9,194 bases of DNA from CAZOWL01 sp964583605 (GTDB taxonomy: Bacteria; Pseudomonadota; Gammaproteobacteria; Chromatiales; Chromatiaceae): assembly GCA_964583605.1 (NCBI GenBank), contig CAZOWL010000131.1, positions 1 through 9,194 on the forward strand, in the 5' to 3' direction. Positions 1 through 6,396 of this stretch are shown piece by piece. The notes beneath the pieces are model-generated. The model worked only from the letters and a program-made list of their open reading frames with translations, was not told where the DNA came from and made no database searches. A program made the position numbers and the translations under genes. Within the stretch, counting starts at the first letter, position 1. Every line of letters starts with the position of its first letter.

Positions 1-65
1 TTGATCTTCGCTTCACCGGCGTCCACCATCTTCTTGCCGAATTCTGAGGGTACCAGGTAGGACAC
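1..65 (-). CDS. Formate/nitrite transporter family protein, N-terminal fragment (runs off window)
   Basis: The first 21 codons of a minus-strand gene run off the left edge. The peptide reads VSYLVPSEFGKKMVDAGEAK, with the initiating GTG at 65-63. This resembles the N-terminus of FNT-family channels (FocA/NirC/FdhC type), whose members often begin with a YLxPxEFxxKMVDAGExKI pattern just before the first membrane helix. The start is well supported: on the minus strand GGAGGAGGTGA lies about five bases upstream, close to a perfect ribosome binding site. FNT proteins are pentameric inner-membrane channels for small monovalent anions such as formate, nitrite or hydrosulfide. The substrate cannot be told from this fragment. 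The gene lies downstream of the cysB-like gene on the same strand, but a 571-base gap makes co-transcription unlikely. Family assignment rests on only 21 residues. Confidence 0.62.
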   Translation of the reverse strand, partial: MSYLVPSEFGKKMVDAGEAKI

Positions 66-75
66 GTTTCACCTC
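66..75 (-). promoter_or_regulatory. Strong ribosome binding site of the FNT-family gene
   Basis: On the minus strand AGGAGGTGA precedes the GTG start at 65 with a short spacer. Its near-full complementarity to the 3' end of 16S rRNA is what makes the otherwise short edge fragment believable as a gene start. Confidence 0.6.
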
Positions 76-636
76 CTCCAATGCGCTGAACAAGTCGTTG
101 TTGACGATGCTTCTCAATGCCCCCCGTGACCAAGGGACGGCGGTGATGAGTGGTCAGGTCGATGCCGAGCCAGGTCTCGGCGTGAGCTCCGGCCGCGCTG
201 CATCTGGCGCCGACGGACTGGGTGCTTACTCAGCGATACAGCGGATCCAAAAGGTGCGCGGCGTCTGCGACCTCGGCGTACGGTGGCGCCGCGACGAGAG
301 GCTCGATCGATGCCAGCGGTCCCTGCTATCGCGCCGGTAGCGATAGGCGCCTAGCATGACACGTGCCAGCCATTGACCCTGCCGTACCGCCACCGTGTCC
401 TGCTGCGACTCGCGCAGCCACCTCGAACGACGGCATGAGAGCGGCAAAAACGCTGGGAAAAGGACGCTTAATCAGGACCCGACGCGCCGGCCATGAGCCA
501 AGAAGCGCTGGCCTCGCACCGGTTTTGGCCCCTCGGAGCCCACCCCGAGGCGAATACCATCGGTGATGCCGATTCTTGATCGCTGATCGCGCGAAGACGT
601 GTACACCGGTCCTGCCGGGGAGACAAAACGGCCCGC
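76..636. other. Gene-free stretch between the FNT-family gene and cysB
   Basis: Several short open frames exist on both strands, but none has a good ribosome binding site, a recognisable domain or a natural amino-acid composition; all are rich in arginine, as expected of chance frames in GC-rich DNA. Two hairpins are visible: CTATCGC/GCGATAG (326-332 and 340-346) and CCTCGG/CCGAGG (531-536 and 545-550). The second lies about 90 bases past the end of the cysB-like gene on its transcribed strand, but it has no following U-run. The stretch probably also contains the promoter of the FNT-family gene, which I could not place. Confidence 0.5.
531..550 (-). terminator. Weak candidate terminator hairpin after the cysB-like gene
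   Basis: A six-base-pair GC-rich stem (CCTCGG/CCGAGG, eight-base loop) lies 87 bases past the stop codon of the regulator. No U-tract follows on the minus strand, so at most it would be a Rho-assisted or pausing structure. Confidence 0.2.
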
Positions 637-1665
637 TCACTGATCGTGATCGGGACACTTTGTCTCGGCGGATGCGCGCAGCGCGGTGGTCGGCCCGTCC
701 CCACCGATAGGCCTCGCGGGTCGTTGCACGGCCTGGCGGGCAATCCACGCGTGCGCCTCGGCACAGCGGGAGAGATCGATCGTTTCGGCCTTGAATATCT
801 CTATGAAGCGCCGGTGATAGGTGCGCAGGTACTTGTCCCGCGAGTAGGCGATCTTGGTGATCTCCCAGGGGAACAACGCGCTGAGATCGCGGACGCCCAG
901 ATCTGCGTCTTCCTCCGGCTGATAGGCCAATGCGGCGATGATCCCAATGCCCAGTCCCTCGCGCACATAGGTCTTGATGACGTCAGTGTCCGCCGCGCTC
1001 AGTACTACGGTGGGCCGCAGGCCGGCCTTCGCGAATGTCTCGCTGAGATTGCCCCTCCCCGTGAAGCCGAAGATATAGGTCACCAGCGGCACGGCGCACA
1101 GGCACTCCAACGTCACGACCGGGCGTGACAGCAGGGGATGATCGAGCGGGGCGATCAGGCAGCGGTTCCAGCGATAGCAGGCGACGGCCGCGAGCGCGGC
1201 CTCATCCCCGAGGGCCTCAGTACAGATGGCCAGGTCGACGAGATCGCGCAGCGCCATCTCGACAAGCTGCCCCGGTGTGCCCTGATGGATCTGCAGCTCT
1301 ACCGCCGGATAGGCTGCCGCAAAGCGGCGGATCACCGGCGGCAAGACGTAGCGTGCCTGGGTGTGAGTCGCCCCGAGCCGCAGCACACCGCGGTCCTGCT
1401 CGACGTGATCGCGGCCTACGGCAAGGATGTTCCCGGTCTGCCTCAACACCTCATTGGCATGCTGTAGGACCTGCTCGCCCACCTCGGTCAAACCGACCAG
1501 GCGCTTGCCGTGGCGCACGAACAATCGCGTGCCGAGCTCGGTCTCGAGCTGTTTTAGATGCTGCGTCACGGCCGACTGCACCAAATGCAGCCGCTCCGCG
1601 GTTCGACTCACATTGAAGCTCGCCTCGACCAAGGTGACCAGGGAGCGCAGCTGGCGGAGTTCCAT
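637..1665 (-). CDS. cysB: CysB-type LysR-family transcriptional regulator of sulfur assimilation
   Basis: This is a 342-residue LysR-type regulator. A winged helix-turn-helix occupies about residues 3-62 (NVSRTAERLHLVQSAVTQHL at 18-37), and an effector-binding domain covers about 93-295. It resembles CysB/Cbl closely: the THTQARY, HQGTP, CYRWNR, YIFGFTGR and DVIKTYVREGLG blocks are all present. The residues known to bind sulfate or N-acetylserine in Klebsiella CysB (Thr100, Thr102, Gln103, Thr149, Thr202) occur here at the same numbers. This supports the ATG at 1665, although the frame is open further upstream to 1812. No strong ribosome binding site precedes this ATG; an alternative ATG at 1707 is no better. 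CysB normally activates cys genes when sulfur is limiting and represses itself, and the divergent layout with cysJIH fits that role. The last 25 or so residues form a low-complexity tail not present in enteric CysB. Cbl is the main alternative. Confidence 0.9.
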   Translation of the reverse strand: MELRQLRSLVTLVEASFNVSRTAERLHLVQSAVTQHLKQLETELGTRLFVRHGKRLVGLTEVGEQVLQHANEVLRQTGNILAVGRDHVEQDRGVLRLGATHTQARYVLPPVIRRFAAAYPAVELQIHQGTPGQLVEMALRDLVDLAICTEALGDEAALAAVACYRWNRCLIAPLDHPLLSRPVVTLECLCAVPLVTYIFGFTGRGNLSETFAKAGLRPTVVLSAADTDVIKTYVREGLGIGIIAALAYQPEEDADLGVRDLSALFPWEITKIAYSRDKYLRTYHRRFIEIFKAETIDLSRCAEAHAWIARQAVQRPARPIGGDGPTTALRASAETKCPDHDQ

Positions 1666-1835
1666 ATCTTCGAGCGTGATACGTCCCGACGAATCATCAT
1701 TTCCCATCGCTGGTTGCGGACGCCTAGACTCCTTGTCAACGCGCTCCGGGGCCAGGGACCAAGGTCGCTCAGCGCCCCCGAGAGCGAGACGGCAACCTGA
1801 GACCCAGCACACCTCATGCCACAGGACTTGATGCG
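1666..1835. promoter_or_regulatory. Divergent cysB-cysJ regulatory region
   Basis: These 170 bases separate the two start codons and should hold both promoters. On the minus strand there is a consensus -35-like TTGACA (1734-1739 on plus, read as TGTCAA), but no good -10 follows at 16-18 bases. No convincing sigma-70 pair is visible in front of cysJ either. That is usual for CysB-type promoters, which need the activator. A dyad described separately is the best operator candidate. Confidence 0.55.
1765..1787. promoter_or_regulatory. Interrupted inverted repeat, candidate LysR/CysB operator
   Basis: TCGCTC (1765-1770) and GAGCGA (1782-1787) form a perfect dyad with an 11-base spacer, 48 bases upstream of the cysJ ATG. 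LysR-type regulators commonly recognise interrupted dyads of this size. CysB sites are notoriously degenerate, so the assignment is inference from symmetry and position only. Confidence 0.35.
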
Positions 1836-3635
1836 ATGGCGCTACCGCAACTGAACGCCCTGACCAGCCCGCTGGACGAGCCGCAGGTACACGCTCTGCA
1901 ACGGGCTCTGAAGGACATGTCCGCCACGCAGATTGCCTGGGTTAGCGGCTACCTGGCCGGCATCGGCGCTGCGGCAGACCCCGTGCCGAGCAGCGTGGCC
2001 ACGGCGGCGCTATCGGTCACGGTGCTTTATGGCTCGCAGACCGGCAATTCCCGTTCGGTGGCCGAGCAGCTGGGCCGGCGCGCCCAGGCAGAGGGGATCG
2101 AGGCGCAGATCATCTCGATGGGCGATTACAGCCCGCGCAAGCTCGCCAAGGAGCAGCGCGTACTCATCGTCGTGAGCACGCATGGCGAAGGGGAGCCGCC
2201 GGAGAGCGCCTATGCGCTGCACAAATTCCTTCATGGCGAGCGCGCACCCCGTTTGGAGGCACTGAGCTTCGCCGTGCTGGGGCTCGGCGACTCGAGCTAC
2301 GAGCACTTCTGCCAGACGGCGCTCGACTTCGATCGCCGCCTCGCCGAGCTCGGGGCCGTGCGGATGATGCCGCTGCAGTGCTGCGATGTGGACTATCAAT
2401 CCCCCGCCAAGGACTGGTCCGCCGCAGCCCTCACTAAGCTGGCCGAGCTGAGCGAAGGCGAGCTCGCGATCAAGCGCCCCGGCAATGTTGTCGCGTTGCC
2501 CAGCACGCGGCTGGTGCAGGCACGCTCGGCCACGAAAGGCAACCCTCTGGCGACGACACTGCTGGAGAATCGGCGCATCACGACCGACGACGCGATCGCC
2601 GATGTGCGCCATCTGGTGCTCGGCGCCGATCCGCAGACGCTGGGTTACCGCCCAGGCGACGCCCTCGGTGTCTGGCCGCGCAACGACACCACCCTGGTCG
2701 CCGCCATTCTGAAGGAGCTCGGTCTCGACGCCGATAGCCCGGTCCAGCTGGACGGTACTGAGCTCAGCCTGCGGCAGGCCTTGATCGAGCGGCTCGAGAT
2801 CACCCAACTGCACCCCAAGACGCTGCAGGAGTGGGCCGCCCAGGTCGGCGACCGCGACCTGCAGGCTCTGGCGGCCGATCCGCAACGGGCCCGCCCGTTC
2901 GCCGCGGAGCGGCAACTCCTCGACCTCGTGCGCGCCTTCCCGGCACGCATCGACGCGGCCGCACTGACAACGCTCCTGCGCCCGCTGCAGCCGCGCCTCT
3001 ACTCGATCGCCTCGTGTCAGGACGAGACCGAGGACGAGGTGCACCTCACGGTCTCGGTCCTGCGTTATCAGGCGCATGGCCGCGAGTGCCTCGGCAGCGC
3101 CTCGGCCTTCCTGGCCGACCGGCTCGGCCCCGACGAGCCGGTCAGCGTCTATGTGTCCGAGAATCCGGCCTTTCGCCTGCCGGCAGATGGTCAGACACCG
3201 ATCATCATGATCGGGGCGGGCACCGGCGTCGCACCTTATCGCGCCTTCCTCCAGCAGCGGGCGATCCATGGGGATAGTGGCCGCAACTGGCTGATCTTCG
3301 GCAGTCGCCACTTCCACCGGGACTTCCTCTACCAGCTCGACTGGCAGGCACAGCGGCAGGACGGGCGACTCGCGCGCGTGAGTCTCGCCTTCTCGCGCGA
3401 TGACAGCGCCAAGGTCTACGTCCAGCACCGGCTGCGCGACGAGGGCCGCGAGCTCTACCGCTGGCTCGCCGAGGGCGCACACCTCTATACCTGCGGCGGC
3501 ACCGCCATGGGCCAGGCCGTGCATCAGGCACTCCTAGAGGTGATCGCCGCCGAAGGCGAACTGACAGCCGAGGCCGCCACCGAATATGTCGACAACCTGC
3601 GCCAGGAAGGGCGCCTGCACCGGGACCTCTACTGA
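1836..3635 (+). CDS. cysJ: Assimilatory sulfite reductase (NADPH) flavoprotein alpha subunit
   Basis: This 599-residue protein has the length and domain order of CysJ. A short N-terminal extension leads into an FMN-binding flavodoxin domain (about 60-200; phosphate loop YGSQTGNS at 65-72, then STHGEGEPPES and LGLGDSSYEHFC). An FAD-binding domain with connecting insert follows (about 225-450; FAD motif RLYSIAS at 387-393). The NADPH-binding ferredoxin-reductase domain comes last (about 455-599; GAGTGVAPYRAF at 460-471, FGSR at 488-491, YTCGG at 551-555). It ends in an aromatic residue (HRDLY), as flavoprotein reductases of this class do. It moves electrons from NADPH through FAD and FMN to CysI in the cytoplasm. 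The ATG at 1836 has AGGA about nine bases upstream. Its stop overlaps the cysI start by one base (TGATG), implying translational coupling. Confidence 0.96.
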   Translation: MALPQLNALTSPLDEPQVHALQRALKDMSATQIAWVSGYLAGIGAAADPVPSSVATAALSVTVLYGSQTGNSRSVAEQLGRRAQAEGIEAQIISMGDYSPRKLAKEQRVLIVVSTHGEGEPPESAYALHKFLHGERAPRLEALSFAVLGLGDSSYEHFCQTALDFDRRLAELGAVRMMPLQCCDVDYQSPAKDWSAAALTKLAELSEGELAIKRPGNVVALPSTRLVQARSATKGNPLATTLLENRRITTDDAIADVRHLVLGADPQTLGYRPGDALGVWPRNDTTLVAAILKELGLDADSPVQLDGTELSLRQALIERLEITQLHPKTLQEWAAQVGDRDLQALAADPQRARPFAAERQLLDLVRAFPARIDAAALTTLLRPLQPRLYSIASCQDETEDEVHLTVSVLRYQAHGRECLGSASAFLADRLGPDEPVSVYVSENPAFRLPADGQTPIIMIGAGTGVAPYRAFLQQRAIHGDSGRNWLIFGSRHFHRDFLYQLDWQAQRQDGRLARVSLAFSRDDSAKVYVQHRLRDEGRELYRWLAEGAHLYTCGGTAMGQAVHQALLEVIAAEGELTAEAATEYVDNLRQEGRLHRDLY

Positions 3636-5320
3636 TGAGCGCCGCGATTCTGGATATCGAGCAGATCAAGCGGGACAGCCGCCGCCTGCGCGGGACCCTG
3701 CGAAAGAGCATGGCCGACGAGCTGACCGGGGCGATCAGCGCCGAGGACTCGCAGATCAGCAAGTTCCACGGCTTCTACCAGCAGGACGACCGCGATCGGC
3801 GCCAAGACCGCCGCGAGCAGTTCCTCGAGCCCTACTTCGGATTCATGCTGCGTGCCCGCCTTCCGGGCGGCGTCTGCACGCCGGCCCAGTGGCTGGCGAT
3901 CGACGGCATCGGCAAGACGCTGGCCAACGGGACGCTGAGGCTCACGACGAGGCAGAGCTTCCAGTATCACGGCGTCCTGAAGCGGCACCTGAAGTCGGTC
4001 ATCCAAGGCATCAACAAGGTGATGATCGACTCGATCGGCGGCTGCGGTGACGTCAATCGCAATGTGCTCTGCAACCCAAACCCAGTCGCCTCGGCGTTGC
4101 ATCTCGAGGTCTACGAATGGGCCAAGTGCATCAGTGAGCATCTGCTGCCGCACACCCGCGCCTATCACGAGCTGTGGCTCGACGGCGAGCCGGTCGCTGG
4201 TGGGGAGGAGCACGAGCCGATCTACGGCGAGACCTACCTGCCGCGCAAGTTCAAGACGGCCGTGGCCGTGCCGCCGCACAACGATGTCGATGTGTACTCG
4301 AACGATCTCGGCTTCATCGCGATCGCCAAGGGTGGCAAGCTCCAGGGCTTCAACGTGCTGGCCGGCGGCGGCATGGGGACGACCCATGGCGACAAGGCCA
4401 CCTTTCCGCGCCTCGCTGACGAGCTTGGCTTCATCCCCCCCGAGCAGACGCTGGCCGTCGCCGAGGCCGTGGTCACGACGCAGCGTGACTACGGCGAGCG
4501 CGAGAACCGGCGGCAGGCGCGCCTCAAGTACACGATTGAGCGCATGGGCCTCCCCGCCTTTCGCGCCGAGGTGGAACGGCGCGCCGGGATCTCATTCGCC
4601 CGCGCGCGCAAGGTGCGCTTCACCAACCAGGGCGACCGCTACGGCTGGGTCAAGGGACAGGATGATCGCTGGCATCTCACCCTCTACATCGAGAACGGTC
4701 GCATCCGCGACAGCGCAGGACACACGCCGATGACGGGCCTGCGTCAGATCGCCCGCATCCACCAAGGCGACTTCCGCATCACCCCGAATCAGAACCTGAT
4801 CGTTGCCGGCATACCCGCGGCGCGCAAGGCGGCGATCGAGGCGCTGGCCCGCGAGCACGGGCTCCTCGCCGAGGAGCAGTCGCTGCTGCGACGCAACGCC
4901 ATCGCCTGCGTCGCGTTGCCGACCTGCCCGCTCGCGATGGCCGAGGCCGAGCGCTATTTCCCGCAGCTCCTGAACAAGATCGAGCGCCTGGCACGATGCC
5001 ATGGACTCGCCGACCAACCGTTGGTCATGCGCATGACCGGCTGTCCGAACGGCTGCGCCCGACCCTATCTGGCCGAGGTCGGCTTGGTCGGTAAGGCACC
5101 CGGCCGCTACAACCTGATGCTCGGCGGCAACGGCGTCGGCACGCGACTGACACGGCTCTATCGCGAGAATCTCGACGAGGCCGGGATCCTCGCCGAGATG
5201 AACCAGCTCCTCAAGCAGTTTGCCGCCGAGCGCCAACCCGACGAGGGGTTCGGCGACTTCCTTGTGCGCTCCGGCGTGATCCGTCCCGTCACCCAGCCCG
5301 CGGAGGATTACCATGACTAG
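3635..5320 (+). CDS. cysI: Assimilatory sulfite reductase (NADPH) hemoprotein beta subunit
   Basis: At 561 residues this is close to enteric CysI (about 570). It shows the duplicated sulfite/nitrite reductase half-repeats: ferredoxin-like segments near residues 65-130 and 330-395, with siroheme-domain segments after each (QSFQYHGVLK at 107-116; GGCGDVNRNVLCNPNP at 135-150). The four cysteines binding the coupled [4Fe-4S] cluster and siroheme are in the classical CX5C...CX3C arrangement at Cys425, Cys431, Cys470 and Cys474 (MTGCPNGCARPY). The enzyme reduces sulfite to sulfide with six electrons delivered by CysJ, in the cytoplasm. The start overlaps the cysJ stop by one base and the 3' end overlaps cysH by eight bases. 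No truncation or missing key residue is seen. NADPH-type CysI fits better than ferredoxin-type sulfite reductase because cysJ is adjacent. Confidence 0.96.
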   Translation: MSAAILDIEQIKRDSRRLRGTLRKSMADELTGAISAEDSQISKFHGFYQQDDRDRRQDRREQFLEPYFGFMLRARLPGGVCTPAQWLAIDGIGKTLANGTLRLTTRQSFQYHGVLKRHLKSVIQGINKVMIDSIGGCGDVNRNVLCNPNPVASALHLEVYEWAKCISEHLLPHTRAYHELWLDGEPVAGGEEHEPIYGETYLPRKFKTAVAVPPHNDVDVYSNDLGFIAIAKGGKLQGFNVLAGGGMGTTHGDKATFPRLADELGFIPPEQTLAVAEAVVTTQRDYGERENRRQARLKYTIERMGLPAFRAEVERRAGISFARARKVRFTNQGDRYGWVKGQDDRWHLTLYIENGRIRDSAGHTPMTGLRQIARIHQGDFRITPNQNLIVAGIPAARKAAIEALAREHGLLAEEQSLLRRNAIACVALPTCPLAMAEAERYFPQLLNKIERLARCHGLADQPLVMRMTGCPNGCARPYLAEVGLVGKAPGRYNLMLGGNGVGTRLTRLYRENLDEAGILAEMNQLLKQFAAERQPDEGFGDFLVRSGVIRPVTQPAEDYHD

Positions 5321-6032
5321 ACCGGATCTCGACGCCCTGCGGTCCGGCGATGCGGCCGCGCTCAGCGAGACCAATCGCTGGCTGGAGACAAGGCCGGCCG
5401 AGGCGCGTGCCGAGTGGGCACTGGAGCACCTGCCCGAGGAGGCCGTACTCTCGTCGAGCTTCGGCACCCAGTCAGCCTTGATGCTGCACCTGGTGACGCG
5501 CTTACAGCCGCAGATCCCCGTGATCTTCGTCGACACCGGCTACCTGTTCGCGGAGACCTATCGTCTCGTCGACGAGCTCCACGAGCGCCTCGGACTCAAC
5601 CTCAAGGTCTTCCGCCCGCACCTCTCGCCGGCCTGGCAAGAGGCGCGTCTCGGGCGGCTGTGGGAGCAGGGCCTGGATGGACTCGAACGCTACAACCACA
5701 TGAACAAGGTCGAGCCGATGGAGCGGGCCCTGACAGAGCTTCGAGCCGGCACCTGGCTCGCAGGGCTGCGGCGCGCGCAGGCCCGCTCGCGGGCCGAGCT
5801 GCCCGTGCTGCGTATCCAGGACAGCCGCTTCAAGGTCCACCCTATCGTCGACTGGACCAGCGAGGATGTTCACCGCTACCTGAGGCGCTACGACCTGCCG
5901 GATCATCCGCTGCGCGCGCACGGCTATGTCTCGATCGGGGACTGGCATACTACCCAGGCGCTGCTCCCCGGCATGCGGGAGGAGGAGACGCGCTTCTTCG
6001 GCCTGAAGCGGGAGTGTGGCCTGCATCGGTGA
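5313..6032 (+). CDS. cysH: Phosphoadenylyl-sulfate (PAPS) reductase, thioredoxin-dependent
   Basis: This 239-residue protein matches the length of enteric CysH (244). It has an adenine-nucleotide alpha-hydrolase-type fold with the PP-loop-like SSSFGTQSALMLHL (47-60), then VDTGYLFAETYR (73-84), WQEARLGRLWEQG, NKVEPMERAL, TWLAGLRRAQARSR and the C-terminal EEETRFFGLKRECGLH. Cys235 in ECGLH is the catalytic cysteine that forms the thiosulfonate intermediate. It is the only cysteine, so the paired CC motifs that bind a [4Fe-4S] cluster in APS reductases are missing, and the substrate should be PAPS. The product, sulfite, is the substrate of CysIJ. GGAGG lies six bases before the ATG at 5313, and the start overlaps the end of cysI by eight bases. 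The genes that make PAPS (cysD, cysN, cysC) are not in this window. Confidence 0.95.
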   Translation: MTRPDLDALRSGDAAALSETNRWLETRPAEARAEWALEHLPEEAVLSSSFGTQSALMLHLVTRLQPQIPVIFVDTGYLFAETYRLVDELHERLGLNLKVFRPHLSPAWQEARLGRLWEQGLDGLERYNHMNKVEPMERALTELRAGTWLAGLRRAQARSRAELPVLRIQDSRFKVHPIVDWTSEDVHRYLRRYDLPDHPLRAHGYVSIGDWHTTQALLPGMREEETRFFGLKRECGLHR

Positions 6033-6082
6033 CGGACGCAGCCGCCAGCGACGAAAAGGATTGCCTCTCCAGATAGTTCCGG

Positions 6083-6101
6083 GGGCGCCCACGGGGTGCC
6101 C
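6083..6101 (+). terminator. GC-rich hairpin after cysH, candidate terminator
   Basis: GGGCGCCC and GGGTGCCC can pair around a three-base ACG loop, 51 bases past the cysH stop. The sequence after it (GGGCTCATTTGC) has only a short T-run, so intrinsic termination would be weak. Confidence 0.3.
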
Positions 6102-6148
6102 GGGCTCATTTGCAGGCCGCCCATCTTCACTCCGAAATCCTGGCTAGT

Positions 6149-6176
6149 CGATGCCACGCGCCAACCCGTGGCATCG
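6149..6176. repeat. Perfect 10-bp inverted repeat
   Basis: CGATGCCACG (6149-6158) and CGTGGCATCG (6167-6176) form a perfect 10-bp stem with an eight-base loop. No T-run follows on either strand. It could be a protein-binding palindrome, part of a dispersed repeat, or an mRNA hairpin at the end of the cys transcript. Confidence 0.5.
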
Positions 6177-6226
6177 CACTTGCTTATATATTCGCGACCA
6201 GTCGTGCAACCGGGCCACCGTCCCGA

Positions 6227-6257
6227 GCTGTAGAGTCCGCTCCGCGGACCCTACAGC
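6227..6257. repeat. Long near-perfect hairpin, probably a dispersed intergenic palindrome
   Basis: GCTGTAGAGTCCGC (6227-6240) and GCGGACCCTACAGC (6244-6257) pair over 14 positions with a single A-C mismatch and a three-base TCC loop. Palindromes built on GTAGGGTCCGC...GCGGACCCTAC recur between genes in many proteobacteria, so a REP-like repeat is more likely than a gene-specific terminator. No T-run follows. Confidence 0.45.
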
Positions 6258-6385
6258 CCCGAACAGGCCCGGGCTTGCCGGTGCGGTACGAGCGAGCAAA
6301 ACCGCGTGGGCGACCATCGGCAGACGGCCAGACATTAGGTCATGCTGGCGAGGCGGAGTTGGATCGCCCAAGCTCAAGGTGCGAA

Positions 6386-6391
6386 GAGGAG
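6386..6391 (+). promoter_or_regulatory. Ribosome binding site that decides the start at 6397
   Basis: GAGGAG lies five bases before the ATG at 6397. This fixes the start there rather than at the earlier in-frame ATG at 6151. Confidence 0.6.
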
Positions 6392-6396
6392 ACGAA

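Larger units (their letters stand above)
6033..6396. other. Spacer between cysH and the FSCA-domain gene, with hairpins
   Basis: No gene is supported here. A frame open from 6151 into the next gene lacks a ribosome binding site and family resemblance before 6397, so I treat it as untranslated. The spacer is rich in secondary structure: three hairpins are listed separately. An AT-rich TATATATT near 6185 is the only promoter-like -10 stretch, with no clear -35 partner. Confidence 0.55.

Noticed and set aside
98..566. Several 67-80 codon frames in the left intergenic stretch
   Set aside because: None has a ribosome binding site, conserved motif or non-random composition.
1734..1739. Consensus TTGACA on the minus strand as the cysB -35 box
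   Set aside because: No acceptable -10 hexamer lies 16-18 bases downstream, so a promoter cannot be supported from this alone.
2010..3524. A 504-codon open frame on the minus strand opposite cysJ
   Set aside because: It is antisense to a clearly conserved CysJ and reflects high GC at third positions; it has no ribosome binding site or recognisable motif.
3629..5536. Long minus-strand frames opposite cysI and cysH (252 and 314 codons)
   Set aside because: They are shadows of the intact reductase genes, with compositions typical of antisense frames.
6151..6396. Upstream extension of the FSCA-domain gene to an earlier ATG
   Set aside because: The extra 82 residues would cross two strong hairpins and have chance-like composition; a good GAGGAG site supports the ATG at 6397.
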